Shown in pieces: positions 1-8,954 of a DNA stretch of 64,000 bases. The stretch lies in NCBI RefSeq assembly GCF_019145495.1, contig NZ_JAHSTU010000001.1, positions 558,001-622,000 on the forward strand, given 5' to 3'. The number at the start of each line of letters is the position of its first letter. Positions within the stretch are counted from its first letter, which is position 1. This DNA comes from Pseudomonas azerbaijanoccidentalis. GTDB taxonomy: Bacteria; Pseudomonadota; Gammaproteobacteria; Pseudomonadales; Pseudomonadaceae. The notes beneath the pieces are model-generated. The model was not told the origin of the DNA. It did no database searches and was given only the letters and a program-made list of their open reading frames with translations. The position numbers and the translations under genes were made by a program.

Positions 1-99
1 GTCGAACAGGCCATCGCTGCGCTGATAGCCCTTGCAGATGATTTCGCGGGTGTGCAGCAGTGTGCGAGTCGGCGAGTCAAGGGGCTCGGTGGTCATCAT
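1..99 (-). CDS. DUF2889-like protein, N-terminal part
   Basis: The gene runs off the left edge; only the first 33 codons are visible, beginning at a double ATG (99 or 96). The visible stretch contains HTREIICKGYQRSDGLFD, which matches my memory of the start of the DUF2889 family (an H-T-R-x-x-x-C-x-G-Y-x-R-x-D-G-L signature). The family has no defined reaction. It lies downstream of, and on the same strand as, the thiolase and acyl-CoA dehydrogenase genes and may belong to that transcript, across a gap of about 100 bases. Family assignment is moderate because most of the protein is missing. Confidence 0.6.
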   Translation of the reverse strand, partial: MMTTEPLDSPTRTLLHTREIICKGYQRSDGLFD

Positions 100-205
100 T
101 CAATTCCTTCTTGCTGCATCGCAAGAGCGTTTGAAACAGGCCGGGGACAAGTCCCCGACCGTAGTTTTCAGGTGAGTAAGCCGCGCCTGGCACGGCCGTT
201 CAGAC

Positions 206-1393
206 TCAGTTCTTGCCGTAAAGCGTGACCACGCAGGCGCCGCCCAGCCCGAGGTTGTGCTGCAAGCCATGGCGCAAACCTTCGACTTGTCGCGCACCGG
301 CGGTGCCGCGCAACTGGTGGGTCAGCTCGTAGCATTGCGCCAAACCGGTAGCGCCCAGCGGATGGCCTTTGCACAGCAAGCCGCCGGACGGGTTGGTGAC
401 CACGCGACCGCCGTAGGTGTTATCGCCGTCGAGGACGAACTTCTCGGCGCCACCCACCGGGCACAGGCCAAGGGCTTCATAGGTCAACAGTTCGTTGTGG
501 GCGAAACAATCGTGCAACTCGACCACGCGAATGTCCTGGGGACCGACGCCGGCCTTTTCGTACACTGCTCCGGCGGCCCGTTCGGCCATGTGCGCGCCGA
601 CGAAACCAATCATGGTTTTCGGCTCGAAGGATTCCACCGGGTCGGTGACAAGTGATTGGGCGAGGATCGCCACGTCAGTGCGCAGGCCGTGCTTTTTGGC
701 GAATGCCGGCGAGCAGATGATCGCGGCGGCGGCGCCACAAGTCGGTGGACAGGCCATCATTCGGGTCATCACCCCTTCCCACATCAACTGATCGTTCATG
801 ACCTCTTCGGTGGTGACGATCTTCTTGAACAAGGCCAAGGGGTTGTTGGCGGCATGGCGGCTGGCCTTGGCGCGGATTGCGGCGAAGGTGCTCATTTGCG
901 TGCCATATTTGCGCATGTGCTCGCGACCGGCACCGCCAAAGGTAATCAAGTTGCGAGGGATGTCGCCGGCGTCGCCACACAGTTCATCCTGAATCGGCAA
1001 GTAGTCGCCACGGGGCAACGGCCGGTCATCGAAATTGGAGCGGGTCGGCCCCGGGCGCATCTGCTCGAAACCTACCGCCAGGGCACATTCGACCTGACCG
1101 CTTTCTACGGCGGCACGCGCCAGGAACAAGGCGCTGGAGCCAGTGGCGCAGGCGTTGTTGACGTTGAACACCGGAATCGCCGTGCGGCCCACCCGGTACA
1201 ACACGGCCTGGCCGCAAGTGGTGTCACCGTACACGTAGCCGGCAAACGCCATCTGCACCTGGTCATAACTCAGGCCGGCATCGGCGAGCGCCAGGCGTAC
1301 CGCTTCGGCCCCCATGTCGATGTAACTCGGGCTCGCGCCTGGCTTGCTGAACGGGATCATGCCGACCCCGGCTACTAATGCGTTCTGACTCAT
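206..1393 (-). CDS. SCP-x-type thiolase / acetyl-CoA acetyltransferase (lipid-transfer-protein family)
   Basis: A 395-residue thiolase of the SCP-x/lipid-transfer-protein branch. It probably cleaves a 3-ketoacyl-CoA or assists side-chain removal from a bulky CoA ester. Visible catalytic elements are the nucleophile Cys82 in NNACATGSSAL, a HDCFAHNE motif, His344 in GHPLGATG and Cys387 in LGGACVV. It lacks the separate SCP2 domain of animal SCP-x. The ATG at 1393 has an AAGGA ribosome site about 7 bases upstream. It follows the acyl-CoA dehydrogenase at 1421-2524 by 27 bases, so the two are probably co-transcribed. Members of this branch often need a DUF35 partner; none is seen here. Substrate unknown. 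Confidence 0.85.
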   Translation of the reverse strand: MSQNALVAGVGMIPFSKPGASPSYIDMGAEAVRLALADAGLSYDQVQMAFAGYVYGDTTCGQAVLYRVGRTAIPVFNVNNACATGSSALFLARAAVESGQVECALAVGFEQMRPGPTRSNFDDRPLPRGDYLPIQDELCGDAGDIPRNLITFGGAGREHMRKYGTQMSTFAAIRAKASRHAANNPLALFKKIVTTEEVMNDQLMWEGVMTRMMACPPTCGAAAAIICSPAFAKKHGLRTDVAILAQSLVTDPVESFEPKTMIGFVGAHMAERAAGAVYEKAGVGPQDIRVVELHDCFAHNELLTYEALGLCPVGGAEKFVLDGDNTYGGRVVTNPSGGLLCKGHPLGATGLAQCYELTHQLRGTAGARQVEGLRHGLQHNLGLGGACVVTLYGKN

Positions 1394-1420
1394 GGTGATG
1401 TCCTTACTGGTTTGAGGGTG

Positions 1421-2524
1421 TCACAGCGCTTGCGCGATGATTTCGTGCATGGCCTTGCCGGTTACGCTGTGATCGACAGTGGCATGGGCAATGGAATGAG
1501 TGCGCAGGCGGCCTTGGGTTGCGCGCAGGCGCGCCAGATCCTCGGAGCATTTGCGCAGGGTTTCGCTGGCATACAGCCAGGCGATCGCCGTGTGTTCGGC
1601 GGTCAACGGATGGCGCATGTGCCTGTCCAGGTAGTGATCGACCAGCACCCGCAAGGCGACGGCGCGGGATTTGATTTCGGCGATCTTGTTGCGGGTGTAT
1701 TGCAGCTGCCATGAACTATGGCCGCCTGGGTCCGTCTGGCGCAGATCGACGAGGGTCAGGTCCAGCAAGTATTCAAGGCGACTGGCCGCATAAACCGCTG
1801 ACAACAGGCGCTCCTCCTCCCCTGAACGGTTCAGGTAATCCAGCCCTCTACCCGCCTCGCCCAACAGGTTGCTTGCCGGTACACGTACGTTGCTGAAGCA
1901 GAAATCGGCGGCACCGGGTTGCTCGCTCGTCTGCACACTGACGGTTCGCCGCACACCCGGGCGATCGGTTTCGACCATGATCAGGCTGATTCCCGTGCCG
2001 GGCTCACCCTCTATGCCGCAAGCCAGCAGGACCAGGTTGCCGGACATGCCATTGCCCACGAGGCTTTTATTGCCGTTGATCACATAGTCATCACCGTCGC
2101 GCACGGCTCGGGTGCGCGACTTGCGTAACTTGCCAACGGGTTCGCAAACAGCCAGAGCCAACAGCACTTCACCGCTGCACACGCCCGGTAGCCAGCGGCG
2201 CTTTTGTTCGTCGTCAGCCAATTGGGCGATACAGGGTGCGATAACGTTCGAATGCAGAGACAGCGCCCGGTCGCAAACATCCGCCCGAGCGAACTCTTCG
2301 CGCAGCACCGCGGCATGGCCAAAATCACCTCCGCCACCAAATTCGGCCGGCAACGTCACGCACAACAGCCCCTCACGACCGGCTTTCAGCCAGAGCGACC
2401 GCTCAAACCTGGCGGACTCTTCCCGGCGTGCCTGATGAGGCCAGTATTCGCGTTCAAGAAAGCGTCGCACGGCGGTGCGAAACATTTCATGGTCTTCGCG
2501 GTAGAGAGTGCGTTGAACGTCCAT
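1421..2524 (-). CDS. Acyl-CoA dehydrogenase family protein, divergent
   Basis: A 367-residue flavoprotein of the acyl-CoA dehydrogenase family. The N-terminal helical domain (YREDHEMFRTAVRRFLEREY) and the middle beta-domain (ALAVCEPVGKLRKSRTRA, NGNKSLVGNG) are clear. The C-terminal domain is unusual: the common R-x-Q-F-G motif is absent, and the usual G-[TS]-x-E-I FAD motif reads TGKAMHEIIAQAL. It may act with another subunit or on an atypical substrate. It starts with ATG at 2524 and is transcribed away from the LAL regulator at 2845, upstream of the thiolase. The in vivo reaction cannot be read from the sequence. Confidence 0.8.
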   Translation of the reverse strand: MDVQRTLYREDHEMFRTAVRRFLEREYWPHQARREESARFERSLWLKAGREGLLCVTLPAEFGGGGDFGHAAVLREEFARADVCDRALSLHSNVIAPCIAQLADDEQKRRWLPGVCSGEVLLALAVCEPVGKLRKSRTRAVRDGDDYVINGNKSLVGNGMSGNLVLLACGIEGEPGTGISLIMVETDRPGVRRTVSVQTSEQPGAADFCFSNVRVPASNLLGEAGRGLDYLNRSGEEERLLSAVYAASRLEYLLDLTLVDLRQTDPGGHSSWQLQYTRNKIAEIKSRAVALRVLVDHYLDRHMRHPLTAEHTAIAWLYASETLRKCSEDLARLRATQGRLRTHSIAHATVDHSVTGKAMHEIIAQAL

Positions 2525-2844
2525 CCGGAACCTTTGGCCATCGCCCGATTACATGAGTAAAACGGGCTGCCCCGTTCCAATTTGTCTCGGCAATCGTTGC
2601 ATGGGAGCCGGTTGGTAGAGAGCCACCCTCACAGGGGGGGCGGGTTTGCAAGACGCTGTGCGTGCACAATAATCGGGCAAGCTCATTGAATGACGCAGCC
2701 GCTCAACGGTGCGCCCTGAGGGTTGCGTTAGACCAAAGTCTCGGGCAACGGCCAGACGTGGCAATATGGCCGGACTAACAAGAATAAAAGGTCACGTTGC
2801 CAGGCGGTTTCGCAAGGCGAGTGATCTGTATGGAGGTTCTTTCA
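2525..2844. promoter_or_regulatory. Divergent intergenic region between acyl-CoA dehydrogenase and LAL regulator
   Basis: About 320 bases without a convincing gene separate the minus-strand dehydrogenase-thiolase set from the plus-strand LAL regulator. It must hold both promoters. I found no strong inverted repeat or tRNA. A GGAGG ribosome site at 2832-2836 precedes the ATG at 2845 by 8 bases and fixes the regulator start there, rather than at the upstream in-frame TTG (2797) or ATG (2830). Confidence 0.6.
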
Positions 2845-5583
2845 ATGCCAGTTCACTGGGATAATTCAACGGTCGGGTCCGCCGGCCCTGCACTCATTAC
2901 CGCCCCGAGTGAGCCGTCAGCCTCAAGAAGTGGCTCTATCAAGTTCGCCAGTCCAAAATCGGCTGACAGCCATTTGTCACGTTCGCGCCTGCTCCAGCAA
3001 ATGGCCGACGCCGATGCCGTCCGCCTGATCCTGATTCGTGCAGCCGCAGGTTTCGGTAAAACTACGCTCATGCAGCAATACCGCGAGCACTGCCTGGCCA
3101 GCGGCAAACGTGTGCTGTGGATCAACCTGGAGCCCGCCGACAATGACCTGCAACGCTTCGTCAACCTGTTGCACAAGGGCCTCGGTGGCTTGATAGCCAT
3201 GGCCGACGAGCACTCTGCGAGCAACGATCCGCCCTGCGCCGAGGATTTGCTGGAACACATGGTCAGCAGCCCTTTGCCATTTGCCGTCCTGCTCGACGAA
3301 GTCGAAGTCATCCAGAATCCCGAAGTACTCGAATTTCTCCAGCAAATAATCGAGCAACTGCCTTCCGGAAGCGTCGTGGTCATGGCGTCACGCTCAACGC
3401 CGGGCATCGGCCTGGGGCGGATTCGCGCCCGTGGCCAACTGTTGGAAATCCGCCCACAGGATCTGCGTTTCACGCTTGAAGAATCCATGGCGTTCATTCG
3501 CGGCAAACGGCAGATCCCGCTGCATGACGATGAGCTGGCCACGCTGTACAGGCGCACCGAGGGCTGGATCGCCGGGCTTTATCTGGCCAGTCTGTCGCTC
3601 AAGGATCGGGACGATCACGGCGCCTTCATTTCGTCTTTTTCCGGCTCCAACCTGGAACTGGCCGAATACCTCACCGAAGACATCCTGGCGCGACAGACCG
3701 AGGACTGCCGGGTGTTCCTGATGCAAACCAGTATCCTCGAGCAATTCTGCGTACCGCTGTGTGAAGCAGTGACCGGGCGCGAAGACAGCCGTGCCATGAT
3801 CGATCACCTCGATCGCACCAACCTGTTCCTGGTCCCGGTCGACAGCCAGCAGCAATGGTTCCGCTATCACCACCTGTTCGCCAGTTTCTTGCGCCACGCT
3901 TTGGATCGTCTGTACCCGGGCATGGCACAGACCCTTCATGAAACCGCCGCGCAATGGTTTTTCGACGCCGGGCAACCGATTCCCGGCGTCGAGCATCTTT
4001 TCAGTGCCGGGCTCCTCGATGAAGCCGCCGAAGGTTTGAACAGTCACCTCGATACCCTGATCGGCAGTGGTCGCACACGGCTGTTGTTGCGTTGGCTGGA
4101 CCGGATTCCAGAGGCGACTCGCGACCGCTATCCGCTACTCAACCAGGCCTACGCCTGGCTGCTGGCAAGCACGACGCGCCTCAAAGAGGCGATGCACGTG
4201 GCCGAACGTCTGGCGCATCAATCAGGACCTGCCTATGCCTATGTTCCAAAAGTCGTGGAATGCCTGCGCCTTGGGGTGACCGATCAGGCCGAAGCCTGTT
4301 GCCGCAAGGGCGTCGAACTGCTCGAGTGCATGCCTGCCGATGAGGTGCATCTGTATATCGTGCTGGCCAACTCGGTGGCGATGAACATGGTTGCCAGCGG
4401 TCGCTACGATGAGGCGCGCAACCTGTTGTCCAGCGCATTGCAACGTGACTCACGGGTTCATTCGAGTTTTCTGCGCCACATCTTCCGCGTCAACGAGAGC
4501 ACCCTGGATCTGATCCAGGGACGCTTGAGCAATGCGCTGGTGCGCATGCACAGCACGCCGGAGCGAACCCAAAACAGCGGCCAGGGCAAACCTCACGAAG
4601 CCAAGCTGTCACTGGATATCCTCCATGGTCTGCTGCTGTACGAAAACGGCAACTTTGCCGAGGCGCAAAAGTATCTGTCTCGCTGCCTGTTTTTTGCCAA
4701 ACAGGTCAGTTCGCCCGAGAACCAGATCATCACGCACGTGCTGACCGCACGTATCGCCTACAGCCAGGGCGATCGCACCATCTGGACCCGATGCCTGGTG
4801 GAGCTCGAGCAAATCGGCCGCCAAGTCGGCTCGCACCGGGTCCAGTGCTCTGCCTGGCTTGAGCGTGCCCGCGTGGCGTTGCTCGAACAGCGCCTGGACA
4901 CGGCGATGCAAGCCCTGCACTCAGCTGACCTTGTCGGCGAATGGGACCGTCCCGATTTCATCCGTATCGCCAACGACGTGGATACACCGAGTATCGCCCG
5001 ACAACGCCTGCGCATTTCTCAGGGCGAAGGTGCAGCGGCAGTAAAGGCCTTGCGCACGGCGATCGAGCAGGCGCGGCACTGGCAACATCATCGCCGCGAA
5101 CTGAAGCTGCACATACTTCTGGCGCTCGCGCTGGACAGCATCCTGCAACCGCAAGACGCTTTTCAGGCACTCAGTGAAGCGCTTCGCCTGGCCAGCCATG
5201 ACGGCTTCCTAGCCACGTTCATAGAAGAAGGCGAGCGGATGGCCGGGCTCATGCAACGCTGGGCCACGACCGGTAAGGCACGCTGCAAGGAACTGGGGAT
5301 CGACTGCGGATTCGTCGACAAGCTGATGCAACGTTTGGATGTCAGCGACGGCAACATGGAAGATGCGCGCAAGGACAACGGCGCTCATGAAGTGCTGACG
5401 GTGCGCGAGTATCAGATCCTGCAACTGCTGGCCCTCGGGCACCGTAACCGCGAGATCGCCGAGAAGGTGTTTCTTTCCGAGTTCACGATCAAATCCCACT
5501 TGCAGAAGATCTACGCGAAACTGGAAGCCAACGGGCGCACGGAAACGCTGGCCATTGCCCGTTCGCGGGGCTGGATCACCTGA
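2845..5583 (+). CDS. LuxR-family ATP-binding transcriptional activator (LAL, MalT/AlkS-like), first copy
   Basis: A 912-residue large ATP-binding LuxR regulator. A Walker A (AAAGFGKTT, about residues 66-74) and Walker B (FAVLLDEVEVI) mark the STAND-type ATPase domain. A long helical, TPR-like middle follows, and a LuxR helix-turn-helix sits at the very C-terminus (LTVREYQILQLLALGHRNRE ... FTIKSHLQKIYAKL). Members such as MalT and AlkS bind an inducer and ATP, oligomerise and activate catabolic promoters. It is transcribed divergently from the dehydrogenase-thiolase genes, its most likely targets. A paralogue with the same layout lies at 15778-18465. The inducer is unknown. Confidence 0.9.
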   Translation: MPVHWDNSTVGSAGPALITAPSEPSASRSGSIKFASPKSADSHLSRSRLLQQMADADAVRLILIRAAAGFGKTTLMQQYREHCLASGKRVLWINLEPADNDLQRFVNLLHKGLGGLIAMADEHSASNDPPCAEDLLEHMVSSPLPFAVLLDEVEVIQNPEVLEFLQQIIEQLPSGSVVVMASRSTPGIGLGRIRARGQLLEIRPQDLRFTLEESMAFIRGKRQIPLHDDELATLYRRTEGWIAGLYLASLSLKDRDDHGAFISSFSGSNLELAEYLTEDILARQTEDCRVFLMQTSILEQFCVPLCEAVTGREDSRAMIDHLDRTNLFLVPVDSQQQWFRYHHLFASFLRHALDRLYPGMAQTLHETAAQWFFDAGQPIPGVEHLFSAGLLDEAAEGLNSHLDTLIGSGRTRLLLRWLDRIPEATRDRYPLLNQAYAWLLASTTRLKEAMHVAERLAHQSGPAYAYVPKVVECLRLGVTDQAEACCRKGVELLECMPADEVHLYIVLANSVAMNMVASGRYDEARNLLSSALQRDSRVHSSFLRHIFRVNESTLDLIQGRLSNALVRMHSTPERTQNSGQGKPHEAKLSLDILHGLLLYENGNFAEAQKYLSRCLFFAKQVSSPENQIITHVLTARIAYSQGDRTIWTRCLVELEQIGRQVGSHRVQCSAWLERARVALLEQRLDTAMQALHSADLVGEWDRPDFIRIANDVDTPSIARQRLRISQGEGAAAVKALRTAIEQARHWQHHRRELKLHILLALALDSILQPQDAFQALSEALRLASHDGFLATFIEEGERMAGLMQRWATTGKARCKELGIDCGFVDKLMQRLDVSDGNMEDARKDNGAHEVLTVREYQILQLLALGHRNREIAEKVFLSEFTIKSHLQKIYAKLEANGRTETLAIARSRGWIT

Positions 5584-5592
5584 AGCATCAGC

Positions 5593-5620
5593 GCTCATCG
5601 CGGGGTCGCCCGCGATGAGC
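5593..5620. terminator. Hairpin between convergent genes
   Basis: A perfect 12-bp stem (GCTCATCGCGGG / CCCGCGATGAGC) with a 4-base loop lies between the convergent LAL regulator and MFS transporter genes. There is no strong T-tract, so it may be a weak or bidirectional terminator. Confidence 0.55.
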
Positions 5621-5632
5621 CGATCATGACGG

Positions 5633-6967
5633 CTACGGCGTTGCGCGTTCCTTGAGGTGACTGGCCGGAATGGCGACCAGCAACACCACCGCGCCCACCA
5701 CCAAAACACCCGCAATCACATCGAACGCCAGATACAGGTCCCCGGTCGCCGACTTGATCGCGCCCACCACAACCTGGCTGATGACCCCGGCCAGGCCACC
5801 GATGCAACTGATGACCGCAATCCCCACCGCCGCCGCTGAAGGCGACAGCAAGGCCGGTGGAATACTCCAGAACAGCGACAGCGCGGACATTGCGGCGGCG
5901 GCACCGATACTCATGAACACCAGCGACAGCACCAGATGATCCTGAACCGGGCCCAGCAGAAAGAAGCAGGTTGCGCTGAGCAACAGGGTCAGGCTCACAT
6001 GCCAGCGACGTTCCAGGCGCTTGTCGGAACTGCGGGCCAGCCAGTACATGCCGAACAAGGCTCCGGCATAAGGCACGCTGGCCAGCAATCCGATGGTTTT
6101 CAGATCATGCACACCGAATCCACGAATCAATGTCGGCATCCAGTAAGACACCGTATTGGAACCACTGTAGATGCAAAAGAACACCAGGCCGGCGATGTAC
6201 ACCCGGGGATTACGCAGTACTTGCGCCAGGCTGGCGTTAGGCATGTCTGCCGGGCGCCCCAAGGCAAGGCCCGCCGCCAGCATGTGTTTTTCCTGCGGTG
6301 TGAGCCAGCGTGCATCGTCCGGTTTATCCACCAGCCAAAACCAGCCGAACAGCCCCAGCAGCATCGCCGGGACGCCTTCGAGTACAAACAGCACCTGCCA
6401 GTCGCGCAGGCCCAGCCAGCCATGGAAGTGACTCATGATGGTCCCGGCGAGCGGCCCGCTGATGATGCCGGCAACCATCGCCGCCATCAGGAACACCGCG
6501 GTGATGCGCGCACGCAGTGCGGGCGGAAACCAGTACGTCAGGTACAGGATGACGCCGGGGAAGAAACCGGCCTCGGCCACACCCAGCAGAAACCGCGCGA
6601 CAATCAACTGGTTCGCCGTGGTGACAAATGCCGTGGCCACCGTGACCATGCCCCACAGCACCATGATGCGAGTAAGCGTGGCCCGCGCACCGATGCGCTG
6701 CAGATACATGTTGCTCGGTACTTCGAACAGGATGTAACCCAAGTAGAAAATACCGGCGCCAATGCCGTAGGCGGCATCCGTCAGCCCGATGTCTTCGGCC
6801 ATGCGTAATTTGGCGAAGGATACGTTGAGCCGGTCGATGGTGTTGATGGCGTAGGCCAGGACCAGGTACGGCAACAAGCGCAGGATGACCTTGCGATAAA
6901 CCGCACGGGTTTCCTGTACGGAATAATCGGGTGTCGCTGGCAGATAGTGCTCCGCTGCGTGGCTCAT
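5633..6967 (-). CDS. MFS transporter, anion:cation symporter (ACS)-like
   Basis: A 444-residue major facilitator protein with about 12 hydrophobic segments. Features typical of the ACS (phthalate/tartrate/glucarate permease-like) family are the early INTIDRLNVSFAKLRM segment, GYILFEVPSNMYLQRIGAR after TM2, and RFLLGVAEAGFFPGVILYL. It probably imports an organic acid anion with protons across the inner membrane. The start at 6967 is preferred over an upstream ATG at 6994 because AAGGAG lies 7 bases before it. Lying between the two LAL regulator gene sets, it is a good candidate for uptake of the island's substrate. Specificity cannot be assigned. Confidence 0.85.
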   Translation of the reverse strand: MSHAAEHYLPATPDYSVQETRAVYRKVILRLLPYLVLAYAINTIDRLNVSFAKLRMAEDIGLTDAAYGIGAGIFYLGYILFEVPSNMYLQRIGARATLTRIMVLWGMVTVATAFVTTANQLIVARFLLGVAEAGFFPGVILYLTYWFPPALRARITAVFLMAAMVAGIISGPLAGTIMSHFHGWLGLRDWQVLFVLEGVPAMLLGLFGWFWLVDKPDDARWLTPQEKHMLAAGLALGRPADMPNASLAQVLRNPRVYIAGLVFFCIYSGSNTVSYWMPTLIRGFGVHDLKTIGLLASVPYAGALFGMYWLARSSDKRLERRWHVSLTLLLSATCFFLLGPVQDHLVLSLVFMSIGAAAAMSALSLFWSIPPALLSPSAAAVGIAVISCIGGLAGVISQVVVGAIKSATGDLYLAFDVIAGVLVVGAVVLLVAIPASHLKERATP

Positions 6968-7003
6968 GTGGCGCTCCTTTCCATGGGAGAACACTCGTCC
7001 CGT

Positions 7004-7102
7004 GTAGGAGCTGTCGAGTGAAACGAGGCTGCGATCTTTTGATCTTGTTTTTTTAGGGCAAAGTCAAAAGATCGCAGTCTCGTTTCACTCGTCAGCTCCT
7101 AC
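7004..7102. repeat. Long inverted repeat, REP-like
   Basis: Two arms of about 38 bases (starting gtaggagctgtcgagtgaaa and ending tcactcgtcagctcctac) face each other around a T-rich centre and can form a long hairpin. It lies between the MFS gene and etfA, both on the minus strand, so it could act as terminator or mRNA stabiliser. The outer ggagct ends and the gcgatctttt core resemble the repeat at 18476-18556. Confidence 0.75.
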
Positions 7103-7118
7103 GGGGATTTATGTGTTT

Positions 7119-8060
7119 TTAGAGGGCTTGTTCGAGTTGCGGGACCGCTTCGAACAGGTCAGCCACCAGGCCGTAGTCCGCCACCTGGAAAATCGGAGCC
7201 TCTTCATCCTTGTTGATGGCGACGATGATTTTCGAGTCCTTCATGCCAGCCAGATGCTGGATCGCCCCGCTGATGCCGACAGCGATGTACAACTGCGGCG
7301 CGACAATTTTGCCGGTCTGGCCGACCTGCATGTCGTTGGGCACGAACCCTGCGTCGACCGCTGCACGGGAAGCCCCCACCCCTGCGCCGAGTTTGTCGGC
7401 GAGGCTGTACAGGTGTTTGAAATTGTCGCCGTTTTGCATGCCACGCCCGCCGGACACGACGATCTTCGCGGCGGTCAGTTCCGGACGATCGGACTTGGCC
7501 AGTTCTTCGCTGACGAAAGAGGAAATGCCGGCGTCATGCCCCGCTCCAACAACTTCAATCGCGGCGCTACCACCCTGGGCGGCCACCGGGTCGAAACCCG
7601 TGGCACGCACGGTGATCACCTTGACCACGGCACTCGATTGCACAGTGGCGATGGCGTTGCCAGCGTAGATCGGGCGCTTGAAGGTGTCCGCGCTTTCAAC
7701 CGAGATGATTTCGGAGATCTGGTCGACGTCCAGCGCAGCCGCAACTCGAGGCAGGATGTTCTTGCCGCTGGAGGTCGCCGGCGCCAGGACGTGACTGTAA
7801 ATAGTGTGTTGCTCAATCACCTGACTGACCACCAGCGGGGCGACATTTTCCGGCAGTTGATGGGCGTAGGCCGGGTTGTCGGCCAGCAGCACTTTGGCGA
7901 TACCTTTGATCTGTGCAGCACTTTCAGCCACAGCGCCGATACCCTGCCCTGCAACCAGCACATGGATGTCGCCGCCGATTTTGGCAGCGGCCGCCACGGT
8001 GTTCAGCGTGGCCGTGGCAATGGATTTGTTGTCGTGCTCAGCGATTACCAAGATTGCCAT
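7119..8060 (-). CDS. etfA: Electron transfer flavoprotein alpha subunit
   Basis: A 313-residue EtfA, the subunit that holds FAD and passes electrons from acyl-CoA dehydrogenases to the quinone pool via ETF-ubiquinone oxidoreductase. The C-terminal FAD domain is intact ([53 protein letters not shown]). The ATG directly abuts the etfB stop codon (TAAATG), so translation is coupled. With five acyl-CoA dehydrogenases in the neighbourhood it is likely the dedicated electron acceptor of this island. No ETF-QO gene is present in the window. Confidence 0.95.
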   Translation of the reverse strand: MAILVIAEHDNKSIATATLNTVAAAAKIGGDIHVLVAGQGIGAVAESAAQIKGIAKVLLADNPAYAHQLPENVAPLVVSQVIEQHTIYSHVLAPATSSGKNILPRVAAALDVDQISEIISVESADTFKRPIYAGNAIATVQSSAVVKVITVRATGFDPVAAQGGSAAIEVVGAGHDAGISSFVSEELAKSDRPELTAAKIVVSGGRGMQNGDNFKHLYSLADKLGAGVGASRAAVDAGFVPNDMQVGQTGKIVAPQLYIAVGISGAIQHLAGMKDSKIIVAINKDEEAPIFQVADYGLVADLFEAVPQLEQAL

Positions 8061-8810
8061 TTAGATCACCTTCGCTTCGTTTTTCAGTTTTTCGACCAGT
8101 TCAGCCACCGACTTGACCTTGATACCGGCGCTGCGTGTGGCTGGCGCTTGGACTTTCACGGTCTGGTTGGTGGAGGCCGTGGAAACACCCAGGGCATCGG
8201 GCGTCACGGTTTCGAGCGGCTTCTTCTTGGCCTTCATGATGTTCGGCAAAGAGGCGTAGCGTGGCTCGTTCAAGCGCAGGTCGGTGGTGACGATGGCCGG
8301 CAGTTTCAGCGCGACGGTTTGCATCCCGCTGTCGATTTCGCGGGCAACGATCACCTGATTGCCGACGATCTCAACATTGGAGGCGAAGGTGCCCTGGGCG
8401 AAACCGGTGAGTGCGGCAAGCATCTGCCCGGTCTGGTTGTTGTCGCTGTCGATGGCTTGCTTGCCGAGGATCACCAGTTGCGGTTGCTCCTGATCGACCA
8501 CGGCCTTGAGCAGCTTGGCCACCGGCAGCGAACTCAGCTCGTCATTACTCTCGACCAGGATGGCGCGGTCGGCGCCCAGCGCCAGCGCCGTGCGCAACTG
8601 CTCCTGCGCGGCAACCGGACCGACACTGACCACCACGACTTCCGTGGCAATGCCCTGCTCTTTCATGCGTACGGCTTCTTCCACGGCAATTTCGCAGAAG
8701 GGATTAAGGGCCATTTTCACGTTGGCAAGGTCGATGCCGGACTGGTCCGCCTTGACGCGAACCTTGACGTTGAAATCGACCACGCGCTTAACGGCTACGA
8801 GGACTTTCAT
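8061..8810 (-). CDS. etfB: Electron transfer flavoprotein beta subunit
   Basis: A 249-residue EtfB starting [20 protein letters not shown], the normal length and start for the family. It pairs with EtfA, binds AMP and docks to the dehydrogenases through the recognition loop. The ATG at 8810 has GGAG 7 bases upstream; an upstream in-frame start would add a non-homologous tail. It is followed without a gap by etfA. Upstream on the same strand are the sulfatase and the acyl-CoA dehydrogenase pair, making it one of the last genes of a probable long transcript. Confidence 0.95.
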   Translation of the reverse strand: MKVLVAVKRVVDFNVKVRVKADQSGIDLANVKMALNPFCEIAVEEAVRMKEQGIATEVVVVSVGPVAAQEQLRTALALGADRAILVESNDELSSLPVAKLLKAVVDQEQPQLVILGKQAIDSDNNQTGQMLAALTGFAQGTFASNVEIVGNQVIVAREIDSGMQTVALKLPAIVTTDLRLNEPRYASLPNIMKAKKKPLETVTPDALGVSTASTNQTVKVQAPATRSAGIKVKSVAELVEKLKNEAKVI

Positions 8811-8840
8811 CAGATAACTCCAAAAAATGGATAGCTTTTT

Positions 8841-8863
8841 TGTAGGAGCAAGCCTGCTCACGA
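8841..8863. repeat. Solitary REP half-site
   Basis: The stretch tgtaggagcaagcctgctca is one arm of the same repeat class seen as full REPINs at 43.6 and 44.9 kb (gagcgagc...gctcgc), with a small self-complementary core. It has no partner nearby and lies between the sulfatase and etfB genes. Confidence 0.6.
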
Positions 8864-8954
8864 AACACTTGAAGACGACGCGTTGAATCAGAAATCACGC
8901 GTTATCATCAACGGCCATCGCAAAGCAGGCCCCCCCCACAGTGGGTAGCGGCGA

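Noticed and set aside
142..157. CGGGGACAAGTCCCCG hairpin between the thiolase and DUF2889 genes as a terminator
   Set aside because: The loop is short, there is no T-tract, and the genes on both sides run in the same direction, so an internal hairpin is as likely.
257..1378. Long open frames on the plus strand opposite the thiolase
   Set aside because: They are antisense shadows in a high-GC gene, without ribosome sites or recognisable families.
7113..8834. A 573-codon open frame opposite etfA and etfB
   Set aside because: It spans two well-identified genes on the other strand and its composition is that of an antisense frame.
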